From the NCBI GenBank assembly GCA_022819505.1, contig JAJEHD010000018.1:310001-374000 (forward strand): DNA of 64,000 bases, read 5' to 3'. Origin of the DNA: Acidimicrobiia bacterium. GTDB lineage: Bacteria > Actinomycetota > Acidimicrobiia > Acidimicrobiales > Aldehydirespiratoraceae. Position numbers and translations under genes: made by a program. The notes below the pieces were generated by a model, which had not been told where the DNA came from, made no database searches, and saw nothing but the letters and a program-made list of their open reading frames with translations. Positions within the stretch are counted from its first letter, which is position 1, and every line of letters starts with the position of its first letter. Positions 41,135 to 48,501 of the stretch are shown in pieces.

Positions 41135-42199
41135 ATGCACAGCGATGGTCGGCGCCGATCCCCGCGCCGTTGGCTCGGTCGGGCTGCCGCCGCAGTCGTG
41201 CTGGTCGGAGCGGCGGCCTGCGGATCGCTCGACAGTGGTGAGACGGCCGAGGTCCCTGCTGCGTCAACCTCAATAGCGATTGCTGAGGAAGCAGACTCCA
41301 CCCCTGCATCCGAGGTGTCTGCACCGGCGGCGTCCGTGCCCGAGGTCTCGGTCCCGACGACATCAGTGCCCCAGGTCTCGGTCCCCACCGCCTCCGCACC
41401 TGAGGTCTCCGCGCCCGACGTCTCGGCGCCGTCGACATCCGTGCCGACTACCTCGGTGCCGACGACGTCAATCCCTACGGTCTCGCTGCCGGTGGCGGTC
41501 GAGTATGACGCTGGCTATGACCGAGACGATTGGGGTCCCCACAACAGCGGTCTGTGCAGGGGAGCGGTCGGCTCGCGCGATCCCTACACCAGCACGCCCA
41601 TAGACACCTGCAACGTCGACCATGTGGTCGCCCTGCACGAGGCGCACCAGTCGGGTGGCTGGGCCTGGTCGGCGGACCAGAAGCGGCGGTTCAGCCAGGC
41701 GTCCGGCAACCACGTGGCGTCTCGGGCTTGCGTGAACCAGTCCAAGGGCAGCGACGACATCTTCGAATGGTCCGATGCGGATATCGCCCGGTCCTCGGCA
41801 TGCGGCGGCGGCTACTCGGTGACACCGGCGGGACGCTGCCTGCTGGCTCGGGTCACCGTGGCCGTGAAGTCTGAGTGGGGCCTCACTGTGGATCAGGCCG
41901 AGGCGAACGCTCTCAGCCAGACGCTGTCTGGCTGCGGGGATCAGGCGCCCGACCTCTCGGCCCAGCCGGCGGCCACGACGACATCCGCGCCGCCGGCCAC
42001 AACAGCCGCACCACCGAGCGCATGCGTGATCGCAGGCAGGACGGCAGCCGACTACGACGCGGTGTCCGGGATCGGCGCGGTCCTCTCCGCCAGGCTGGTC
42101 GAAGCTCAGCCGTTCGCCAGCCGCTTCGAGTTGGAAGCGGTCAGGGGCATCGGCCCGGCCAGATCCGAGGCCGTCTGGTCACACTTCTGCGGCCCGTAG
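41135..42199 (+). CDS. Secreted lipoprotein nuclease: DUF1524 (HNH) plus helix-hairpin-helix
   Basis: This 354-residue protein has a signal ending AAAC-GSL. A Val/Pro/Ser/Thr repeat linker spans about 50-130 (VSVPTTSVPQ type). The nuclease core is GmrSD/DUF1524-like with CNVDHVVALHEAHQSGGW and the later Asn-rich NHVASRACVNQSKG. A second Thr/Ala/Pro linker leads to a C-terminal HhH pair (VSGIGAVLSARLVE and VRGIGPARSEAVW) of the ComEA DNA-binding type. The order suggests an anchored enzyme that binds and cuts DNA outside the cell, for nutrition, competition or uptake. Activity is inferred. Confidence 0.8.
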   Translation: MHSDGRRRSPRRWLGRAAAAVVLVGAAACGSLDSGETAEVPAASTSIAIAEEADSTPASEVSAPAASVPEVSVPTTSVPQVSVPTASAPEVSAPDVSAPSTSVPTTSVPTTSIPTVSLPVAVEYDAGYDRDDWGPHNSGLCRGAVGSRDPYTSTPIDTCNVDHVVALHEAHQSGGWAWSADQKRRFSQASGNHVASRACVNQSKGSDDIFEWSDADIARSSACGGGYSVTPAGRCLLARVTVAVKSEWGLTVDQAEANALSQTLSGCGDQAPDLSAQPAATTTSAPPATTAAPPSACVIAGRTAADYDAVSGIGAVLSARLVEAQPFASRFELEAVRGIGPARSEAVWSHFCGP

Positions 42200-42223
42200 C
42201 CGGTCCGGCCGGAGCGGCCCCGG

Positions 42224-42838
42224 TCAGGGGCGGGGGCCGAACTCGGGGCGCTCGGTGCGGGTGCGCTTCAGCTCCCAGAAGCCGGCCACGTTCATCATGG
42301 CCACCAGGGCGTCCCACATGGCCAGGGAGTCCTCGGTGGGCGGCACCCTGGTGATGACCGGCCCGAAGTAGCCCTGCTTGTCGCCGTTGCGGTCCTTGAG
42401 GGCGATCATCGGTGTGCCCACCTGGTCGCCGCACAGGGCCAGGCCCTCGTCCATCCGCTTGCGGATCTCCGGATCCCAGGAGTCGTCGTCGAATGCGGTC
42501 GCGTGGGAGGTGTCGTAGCCGACGGCCTCCAGGGCGTCGGCCACCGCGAACTCGCGCACGCCGTCGTGGTGCAGGCGCCGGCCGTACTCCCAGTACAGCG
42601 GGCCCACCGCGTCGTCGCCCTCGGCCTCCCGGACCGACTCCAGCACCCTCATCAGCCGCAGGCTGAAGTAGGAGTGCGTGTAGTAGTCGCCCTCGGGATC
42701 GGGATCGTTCTTGAAGAACAGGCTGATCGGCTGCCAGGTGATGCTCAAGTCCTTGTGCGGCTGCACCTCGTCGACGACCCAACGGGCCGTCACCCAGCAC
42801 CACGGTCAAAGCGGGTCGATCCAGAACTCGATGTCCAT
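42224..42838 (-). CDS. DsbA/Rv2466c-family protein with in-frame UGA, candidate selenoprotein
   Basis: Read from ATG 42838 with AAGGAG upstream, this is a 204-residue thioredoxin-fold protein of the mycothiol-dependent nitroreductase (Rv2466c/DsbA) family. Codon 11 is TGA (42806-42808), exactly where family members have the first active-site Cys: MDIEFWIDPL, UGA, PWCW. The rest matches the family: TARWVVDEV and LSITWQPISLFFKND, and the cis-Pro region GTPMIA. A stem of 8 bp with loop GUU begins 14 bases after the UGA, fitting a bacterial SECIS. Without Sec insertion only a 10-residue peptide would be made; re-initiation at GTG 42793 would remove the active site. It follows the FrhB-like gene by 62 bases. 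Confidence 0.75.
42773..42791 (-). promoter_or_regulatory. SECIS-like hairpin after the in-frame UGA
   Basis: On the minus strand GACGGCCC, loop GTT, GGGTCGTC pair over 8 bp with one G-U. The loop starts 22 bases after the UGA with G as its first base, matching the usual bacterial SECIS distance and loop rule. GC-rich coding DNA forms hairpins often, so it needs a test. Confidence 0.6.
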
Positions 42839-42900
42839 GTCAGGCTCCTTGGGGTTGGAGGGAGAATTGGAGGGAGAAGGGGTCGCCGCGGGGTCGTACT

Positions 42901-44079
42901 TCAGGCGGACTTGCGTTCTGGCAGCCCCAGGCGGGCCGCGCCGTCGGCCCAGTGGGGCCAGCGCTCCCGACTCTTGGCCGACAGCCGGTGCATCAGGGCG
43001 ATGGCGCCGGGGTCGTCGTCGCCGGGGCGGGTCTCGATCGCGCCGTCGCGCACCATGGCGTCGATGACGGCCCGGCCCAGCTCGGTGCGCACGATGGTGA
43101 GCGTCCAGTCGGTCAGGTCGCCGATGCCCCCGGTGGAGATGTCGGCGTGCTCGGCCGCGAAGTCCGGGCACAGGTTGCAGCCCTCGCGGGTCCAGGCGTG
43201 GCACTCCTTGAGGTTGATCTCGTGGTAGCGGCCGTCCTTGGTCCAGATCTGGAACACGCCCTTGATGTTCATCTTCGAGATCTGCTCCTTGGGCAGGCCG
43301 TACTTCACCTCGAAGAGCTCGTCGAATAGCGAGTCGTCGAACGACTTCGAGCACAGCAGGCCGATGTTGAGCTTGATCGGCTTGCTGACCTTGCCCACCT
43401 TGCGGTGCCACATAACCGGCCCCACCGACGTCTGGCAGCTCATGCCCACCAGGGCCAGCCGGTCCAGCCCCTTCTCGCGGGCATCCTCGAAGGCGATCGG
43501 GTTGGCCGAGTAGGTGTAGCGGCTGCCCGCGCCCCGCAGGACTTCGTCGCGGTTGGTGGCCACCATCGGGAACGCCTTCCAGCCCGGTTCGCCGTTGGGC
43601 AGCGACTCCACCCCGCTGGTGAGGGCCCCGTCGATGATGTCGTTCTCCATGCACCAGATCAGGATGGCCGACACCAGCCCGCCGTCCTGGCCCACCTCGT
43701 ACACGAAGTCGTCGCTGGCCCGGGTCAGCAGGATGTCGGAGTAGATGCCCGACATCTCGTCGGGATCCCGCTCCCGGCCGAACAGGTGCATGTCTGCCTC
43801 TGGCTCCCACATGCGGAACCGGGGGCAGGCCCTCGTGCAGGACGTGCAGCCCTTCACCCCATGGACGCAGTCGTCGGCGCCTAGTTCTTCTTCGAGGTGG
43901 AACGGTTTGTAGGCGCCGGGCTCGTGGGTGTAGCCGATCACGTGGTGGGGGCAGGCGATCACGCACCCGGCGCAGCCGGTGCACAGGCCCGAGGTGATGA
44001 CCTCGTCGTGGAGTTCCTTCCACTGGTAGGTCCAGCGGGGCTTCTTGGGCGGCGCGGGCGCGGCGTCGGTGACTGTCAT
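42901..44079 (-). CDS. FrhB-like ferredoxin/F420-type dehydrogenase subunit
   Basis: This 392-residue iron-sulfur protein has two N-terminal ferredoxin motifs, CTGCAGCVIACP and CTSCTRACP. A coenzyme F420 hydrogenase/dehydrogenase beta-subunit domain follows (VGQDGGLVSAIL, LVGMSCQTSV, KLNIGLLCSKSF). FrhB relatives pass electrons between Fe-S centres and a flavin or F420. Extra Cys in CNLCPDFAAEHADIS also fit the family. The ATG lies one base after the 3' end of tRNA-Arg, so its message may be released by tRNA processing. The UGA-containing gene lies just downstream. Confidence 0.88.
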   Translation of the reverse strand: MTVTDAAPAPPKKPRWTYQWKELHDEVITSGLCTGCAGCVIACPHHVIGYTHEPGAYKPFHLEEELGADDCVHGVKGCTSCTRACPRFRMWEPEADMHLFGRERDPDEMSGIYSDILLTRASDDFVYEVGQDGGLVSAILIWCMENDIIDGALTSGVESLPNGEPGWKAFPMVATNRDEVLRGAGSRYTYSANPIAFEDAREKGLDRLALVGMSCQTSVGPVMWHRKVGKVSKPIKLNIGLLCSKSFDDSLFDELFEVKYGLPKEQISKMNIKGVFQIWTKDGRYHEINLKECHAWTREGCNLCPDFAAEHADISTGGIGDLTDWTLTIVRTELGRAVIDAMVRDGAIETRPGDDDPGAIALMHRLSAKSRERWPHWADGAARLGLPERKSA

Positions 44080-44080
44080 G

Positions 44081-44152
44081 CGCCCCCGGCAGGATTCGAA
44101 CCTGCGCACACGGCTCCGGAGGCCGTTGCTCTATCCCCTGAGCTACGGGGGC
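44081..44152 (-). tRNA. tRNA-Arg(CCG)
   Basis: A complete cloverleaf reads on the minus strand: acceptor GCCCCCG/CGGGGGC, D arm GCTC-AGGGGATA-GAGC, anticodon stem ACGGC/GCCGT with loop CTCCGGA (anticodon CCG), a 4-base variable region and T arm GCAGG-TTCGAAT-CCTGC. The discriminator is G. No CCA is encoded. It reads CGG codons. It lies beside argS, which charges it, on the opposite strand. Confidence 0.95.
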
Positions 44153-44206
44153 TGGGCCGGCCATGCTATCGGCCCCCGGCTCACCGGCGGGAATGGGGCC
44201 CGCCGG

Positions 44207-44212
44207 TAGGAT
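44207..44212 (+). promoter_or_regulatory. Putative -10 box of argS
   Basis: TAGGAT lies exactly 6 bases before the argS ATG and no ribosome site is present, which suggests a leaderless message. Confidence 0.55.
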
Positions 44213-44218
44213 CGGCCG

Positions 44219-45829
44219 ATGCCGGATGTTCGCGACGGCTTGAGGGACGGGCTGCAGGCGGCTCTGGAGGGGGCCGGCGTCGTACCCGCGCCCGTCGATA
44301 TCGCCATTGAGCGGCCCCGGGACCGCTCCCACGGCGAATGGTCGTCGAATGTGGCGCTGACCGCAGCCAAGGCGGCGAGACGACCCCCTCGACAGCTGGC
44401 TGAGCAGATCGTCGCTCACCTGAGTGCCGAGCCTCCCCCCCATGTGGTGGCGGTGGAGGCCGCCGGCCCCGGCTTCGTGAACTTCCGCCTGGCCCCGAGC
44501 TGGCTGCACGAGGTGCTGGCTGCGGTGATCGCGGCGGGCGCCGACGGCTACGCCCGCAGCGACGCGGGTGCGGGGCGCTCGGTGAGCGTGGAGTTCGTGT
44601 CGGCCAACCCGACCGGGCCGCTGCACGCCGGCCACGGACGGTGGGCCGCCTACGGCGACTCGCTGTGCCGGCTGCTGGAGCACTGCGGCTACCGGGTCAC
44701 CCGGGAGTTCTATGTCAATGATCGGGGCCGCCAGATCGACCTGTTCACCGCCTCCCTCGAAGCTCGGAGCCGCGGCGCTGAGCCGGCCGAGGACGGTTAC
44801 CACGGCGAGTACGTAACCGATTGGGCGGCCGAGATGCCCGGCGGAGCCGACGCCCGCCAGTGGGGGCTGGAGCGGGCCCACCAGGACCAGGCCGTCACCC
44901 TGGCCGCGATGAACGTGACCTTCGACCTTTACACCAGCGAGTCCGAGCTGGTCGCCCGGGGAGCGATGGCTGAGGTGCTGGACGAGCTAGGCAGCCGGGC
45001 CATGGTGTATGAGCACGACGGCGCAGTGTGGCTCCGCACCGGCGAGTTCGGCGACAGCGCCGACCGGGTGCTGGTCAAGAGCGACTCCGAGCCCACGTAT
45101 TTCCTGCCGGACATCGCCTACCACCACGAGAAGTTCTCGCGGGGCGACTTGGTGATCGACATTCTCGGTGCGGACCATCACGGCTACGTGCCCCGGATGC
45201 GGGCCGCGCTGGCCGCGCTGGGCCACGGCAGCGAGAGCTACGAGGCCCTGATCGGCCAGAACGTCACCCTGCGCCGGGGCGGCGTAGAGGTGCGGCTGTC
45301 GAAGCGAGCGGGCGACATGGTGATCGTCTCGGAGCTGCTCGACGAGGTCGGTCCCGACGTGACCCGGCTCGTGTACCTGCTGCAGTCCATCGACACCACC
45401 CAGACCATCGACATCGATGTGGTGTCGGCCCAGTCGTCCGAGAACCCCGTCTACTACCTGCAGTACGCGCATGCCCGGATCCACTCGCTGGGCCGGCAGG
45501 CCGAGGCCCGCGGCGTGCAGCGGGCCCCGCTGGACGAAGTGGACCTGGCGGTGCTCGTCCACGAGCGCGAGCTGGACGTGCTGCGGGCCCTGGCCGGGCT
45601 GCCGGACACGGTCGCGGCTGCGATGCGGGCCCGGGCCCCGCATCAAGTGACCGCCTGGGCCCGTGAGCTGGCCTCGGCCTTCCATCGGTTCTGGCACGAC
45701 TGCCCGATCCTGCGCGACGACGTGGGCGAGGACCTCCGCCAGGCCCGCCTGTGGCTGGTGGAGGCGACCCGGATCGGCCTGGCCGTTGCGCTCGCCATCC
45801 TCGGCGTGTCGGCCCCCGAGAGGCTCTAG
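44219..45829 (+). CDS. argS: Arginyl-tRNA synthetase
   Basis: This 536-residue class I synthetase charges tRNA-Arg. The N-terminal Add-1 domain is about 1-105. The HIGH-type motif is in SANPTGPLHAGHGRWAAYG, and the KMSKS-type segment is RLSKRAGDMVIVSEL, in line with ArgS. The helical anticodon-binding domain ends the protein (WARELASAFHRFWHDCPI). It is followed closely by lysA, with 4 bases between, as in other actinobacteria. A tRNA-Arg gene lies immediately upstream on the other strand. Confidence 0.95.
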   Translation: MPDVRDGLRDGLQAALEGAGVVPAPVDIAIERPRDRSHGEWSSNVALTAAKAARRPPRQLAEQIVAHLSAEPPPHVVAVEAAGPGFVNFRLAPSWLHEVLAAVIAAGADGYARSDAGAGRSVSVEFVSANPTGPLHAGHGRWAAYGDSLCRLLEHCGYRVTREFYVNDRGRQIDLFTASLEARSRGAEPAEDGYHGEYVTDWAAEMPGGADARQWGLERAHQDQAVTLAAMNVTFDLYTSESELVARGAMAEVLDELGSRAMVYEHDGAVWLRTGEFGDSADRVLVKSDSEPTYFLPDIAYHHEKFSRGDLVIDILGADHHGYVPRMRAALAALGHGSESYEALIGQNVTLRRGGVEVRLSKRAGDMVIVSELLDEVGPDVTRLVYLLQSIDTTQTIDIDVVSAQSSENPVYYLQYAHARIHSLGRQAEARGVQRAPLDEVDLAVLVHERELDVLRALAGLPDTVAAAMRARAPHQVTAWARELASAFHRFWHDCPILRDDVGEDLRQARLWLVEATRIGLAVALAILGVSAPERL

Positions 45830-45833
45830 CGCC

Positions 45834-47132
45834 ATGCCTGCGGATACCGCGCCGGTGTCGTCGCCGCTGCCGCGCCGTCTGCTGCCCGACAACCACGACG
45901 TGTCACGGGGCCGGCTCAGTATCGGGGGGTGCGACCTGATCGAGCTGGCCGAAGCCCACGGCACGCCGCTGTTCGTCTACGACGAGGAGCACCTGCGCAG
46001 CCGCTGCCGGGAGGCGGTGGACGCGTTCGGGCCGGACGTGTCCTACGCGGCCAAGGCCTTCCTGTGTGTCGCCATGGCGCAACTCGTGCAGTCCGAGGGC
46101 ATGGGCATGGACGTGGCCACCGGAGGCGAGCTGCACGTGGCGCTGGCCGCGGGCATGCCCGCAGACCGCCTCGTGCTGCACGGGAACAACAAGTCCATGG
46201 GCGAGCTGCGCCAGGCGATCGACGCCGGAGTGGGACGCATCGTGGTGGACAGCTTCGACGAGCTCGACCGCCTCGATGCCCTGCATGCCGAGACCGGCGC
46301 CCGGCCCAGGGTGCTACTGCGCTTCACCCCCGGTGTGGAGGCCCACACCCACACCTATCTGGTGACCGGCGCCGACGACTCCAAGTTCGGCTTTACCGTG
46401 TCCACCGGCGCAGCCGCGGCGGCCATGGAGCGGGCCGTGGGGTCGTCCTCGGTCGAGGTGGTCGGCGTCCACTCCCATATCGGCAGCCAGGTGTTCGAGG
46501 CGTCGTCGTTCGCCAAGGCGGCGGCCGTCATCGCAGAGGCGGCCGCACCGTTCGGCGTGCAGGAGATATCGGTGGGCGGGGGTCTCGGCGTGCCGTACGT
46601 GGCCGGCGAGTCGGCGCCCACCATCACCGAATGGGGCGCGGCGGTGCGCGACGCCTGCCGGGCGGCCGGCGTGACCGCGCGCGTGACCGCAGAGCCCGGC
46701 CGTTCGATCGTCGCGGCTGCGGCGGTCACCCTCTACGCGGTCGGCACCATCAAGAGAATCCCCGGAGTGCGGACCTACGTCGCGGTCGACGGGGGCATGA
46801 GCGACAACCCGAGGACGATGCTCTACGGCAGCGGCTACGAGGCCTTCCTGCCCAGGGCGACGGACGCTCCACGAGAGCTCGCCGCGAGCGTGGTGGGCAA
46901 GCACTGCGAGTCGGGCGATCTGCTGGTTCGAGACGCGGCTCTGCCCGCCGACATCGCCGTGGGCGACATCCTGGCCACACCGGTGACCGGCGCCTACGGC
47001 CATTCGATGGGCTCCAACTACAACAAGGTGCCCCGACCCGCGGTGGTGTTCGTGGCCGGCGGCGACGCCCGCCTCGTGGTCCGGCGTGAGACCTACGACG
47101 ATCTGCTGGCCTGCGAGCTGCCCGACGCCTGA
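45834..47132 (+). CDS. lysA: Diaminopimelate decarboxylase
   Basis: This 432-residue PLP enzyme makes L-lysine from meso-diaminopimelate. PLP binds Lys74 in VSYAAKAFL. Further marks are GMGMDVATGGEL, HGNNKS, VHSHIGSQ, EPGRSIV and the substrate-binding CESGDLL. Its ATG follows the argS stop by four bases, so the two are co-transcribed. The final 40 bases overlap the 3' end of the convergent kinase gene on the minus strand. The order argS-lysA-hom is standard in actinobacteria. Confidence 0.95.
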   Translation: MPADTAPVSSPLPRRLLPDNHDVSRGRLSIGGCDLIELAEAHGTPLFVYDEEHLRSRCREAVDAFGPDVSYAAKAFLCVAMAQLVQSEGMGMDVATGGELHVALAAGMPADRLVLHGNNKSMGELRQAIDAGVGRIVVDSFDELDRLDALHAETGARPRVLLRFTPGVEAHTHTYLVTGADDSKFGFTVSTGAAAAAMERAVGSSSVEVVGVHSHIGSQVFEASSFAKAAAVIAEAAAPFGVQEISVGGGLGVPYVAGESAPTITEWGAAVRDACRAAGVTARVTAEPGRSIVAAAAVTLYAVGTIKRIPGVRTYVAVDGGMSDNPRTMLYGSGYEAFLPRATDAPRELAASVVGKHCESGDLLVRDAALPADIAVGDILATPVTGAYGHSMGSNYNKVPRPAVVFVAGGDARLVVRRETYDDLLACELPDA

Positions 47133-47977
47133 GGACGGGCGCGGGCAGGCGCAGCCGGGTTCGCGGCCGGTGCAGGTCTCCACGACGCCGCGAGTCGACG
47201 CCACCACCCCCGCGGCCCGGCTGGGATCGTCGATTCCGCCCGGGCTGATGATGATCCGGGCGGCAACGGTCGCGCCAGCATGAACTCGACGGTCGGTGTC
47301 GGATCGACATGCCGCGCCTCGTCGGCCGGTGCGGGCAGGGTCCCGCAGCCGCCTCGCTCGAACATCTCGGCGGTGCTCTGAGCGCTCAGAGCTGAGCCTG
47401 TGCCGCCAGGAACGGCCCCGGTGCCCAGCATGAACGCAATCTCTGCGCTGAGGGCGGGAGGGCAACCCAAGCGGCGCAGGTCGGTCGCCCGCCAGGACGC
47501 GCCTGGATCCAGAAGCGAACCGGTGGACAGCTCGACCAGAGTCAGGGCCAGCGCCGCGATGTCGGCCGCGGCCCGGCTGGGCGTACCGGGCGGGAGCCGT
47601 GGCGGACTGAGACGCTGCAGGGGCTGCCCGTCGGCGGCTGCGGCTGCGTCGAAGTCGGCCAGCCAGAGGTCGCCGTCGCGGCTCAACAGCAGGTTGGCCG
47701 GCTTCACGTCGCCGTGGACCAGCCCGGCCTCGTGCACCCTGGACAGCGCCGCAGCGGCGGCGGCGCCGATCGCCCTCACCTCGCTCTCGGGCAGAGGGCC
47801 TCGCTCGTGCAGCACGTCGGCGATCGAGCACGCCGCCATCTCGAGCGCGAGTCCATTGGCACCCGCTCCCCGCAGGGGAACGATCCCGGGGCCGCGCAGT
47901 GCCCGGAGGTGCCGAGCCTCCTGTGTCCGCTCCTCCGGGGAGCGGTCCTTCGAGAACAGGTGAACATCAGAATCCAT
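47093..47977 (-). CDS. Atypical Ser/Thr protein kinase lacking the Gly-rich loop
   Basis: This 294-residue protein has the C-lobe of a Hanks-type kinase: HGDVKPANLLL as catalytic loop, then LADFD where DFG is expected, and an APE-like TPSRAAADIAALAL region. The N terminus begins at about strand beta-3 (VHLFSKD) with the alphaC Glu in QEARHLRAL, so the glycine loop is missing. No start codon or coding sequence upstream can supply it; a stop is reached. The last 90 residues are Ala/Pro-rich. It may be a pseudokinase or use nucleotide unusually. It diverges from a coiled-coil membrane protein gene. Confidence 0.7.
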   Translation of the reverse strand: MDSDVHLFSKDRSPEERTQEARHLRALRGPGIVPLRGAGANGLALEMAACSIADVLHERGPLPESEVRAIGAAAAAALSRVHEAGLVHGDVKPANLLLSRDGDLWLADFDAAAAADGQPLQRLSPPRLPPGTPSRAAADIAALALTLVELSTGSLLDPGASWRATDLRRLGCPPALSAEIAFMLGTGAVPGGTGSALSAQSTAEMFERGGCGTLPAPADEARHVDPTPTVEFMLARPLPPGSSSARAESTIPAGPRGWWRRLAASWRPAPAANPAAPARARPQASGSSQASRSS

Positions 47978-48029
47978 GATGTTGAAGTGTATGTTCCGGT
48001 TCGAGGTTGCTGGTGTCGCATCGGTATTG

Positions 48030-48035
48030 TACAGT
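48030..48035 (+). promoter_or_regulatory. Putative -10 box of the coiled-coil gene
   Basis: TACAGT lies 7 bases before the ATG at 48043. On the minus strand TACAAT (48031-48026) and TACACT (47991-47986) could serve the divergent kinase gene. The gap is AT-rich relative to the flanks. Confidence 0.45.
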
Positions 48036-48042
48036 GGATTTC

Positions 48043-48408
48043 ATGTTGATTGCATTGATCTCCGTTCTGGGCTCGGGCCTGATGGGGATCATCGGGGTGC
48101 TGGTGCACTACCTGTTGAAGCAGGGAGTCGAGCAGCGGGACCGCGCCAACCGGCTCCACGGTGAGGCCATGGCTGCGATCGGTGAGCAGCGCGATCACGC
48201 GGACGGGCTGCACCGAGAGGCCATGGCCATGATTGCCAAGCAGGGTGCTGAGCAGCGCGATCACGCGGATCGGCTGCACGGTGAGGCCATGGCCGCGATC
48301 CGCGAGCAAGGGGATCGGGTGGTCGATCTGCACCTGCAAGCCATGGCGGCCGTCGCCGCTCTGGGCGAACGCACCGCCGCGCTCGAAGCGAAGGCCGACT
48401 GGCGCTAG
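48043..48408 (+). CDS. Small membrane-anchored coiled-coil repeat protein
   Basis: This 121-residue protein has one N-terminal membrane helix (LIALISVLGSGLMGIIGVLV) and then a charged helix built from repeats. The repeat theme is EQRDHADRLHGEAMAAI, found about four times, the later copies more degenerate. It is predicted to form a long coiled coil. No known family is recognised. The ATG at 48043 was preferred to an upstream GTG because TACAGT is 7 bases before it. It diverges from the atypical kinase gene and precedes hom. It could be a scaffold or a phosphorylation target, which is speculation. Confidence 0.65.
   Translation: MLIALISVLGSGLMGIIGVLVHYLLKQGVEQRDRANRLHGEAMAAIGEQRDHADGLHREAMAMIAKQGAEQRDHADRLHGEAMAAIREQGDRVVDLHLQAMAAVAALGERTAALEAKADWR
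48146..48330 (+). repeat. Internal direct repeats in the coiled-coil gene
   Basis: The pattern of GAGCAGCG(C/G)GA...CGGCTGCACGGTGAGGCCATGG(C)C recurs in imperfect copies spaced about 54-60 bases apart. They encode the EQRDxAxRLHxEAM units. Boundaries are approximate. Confidence 0.6.
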
Positions 48409-48489
48409 CCCGTCTGGGATAGGCCGACCCTGCGTCGGCGTGGCGATGGGAGTAGGACCGGCCGATCGAGGCCACCGCCGGCATGCCGG

Positions 48490-48495
48490 TAGCTT
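48490..48495 (+). promoter_or_regulatory. Putative -10 box of hom
   Basis: TAGCTT lies 6 bases before the GTG start of hom. GGAGGG between box and start could also act as a ribosome site if transcription starts further upstream. Confidence 0.45.
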
Positions 48496-48501
48496 GGAGG
48501 G

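Noticed and set aside
42224..42793. Reading the DsbA-like gene as a truncated protein starting at GTG 42793
   Set aside because: This start would remove the active site and first strand, has no ribosome site, and ignores a well-placed ATG with AAGGAG upstream. The UGA coincides with the active-site Cys, so Sec is the better reading.
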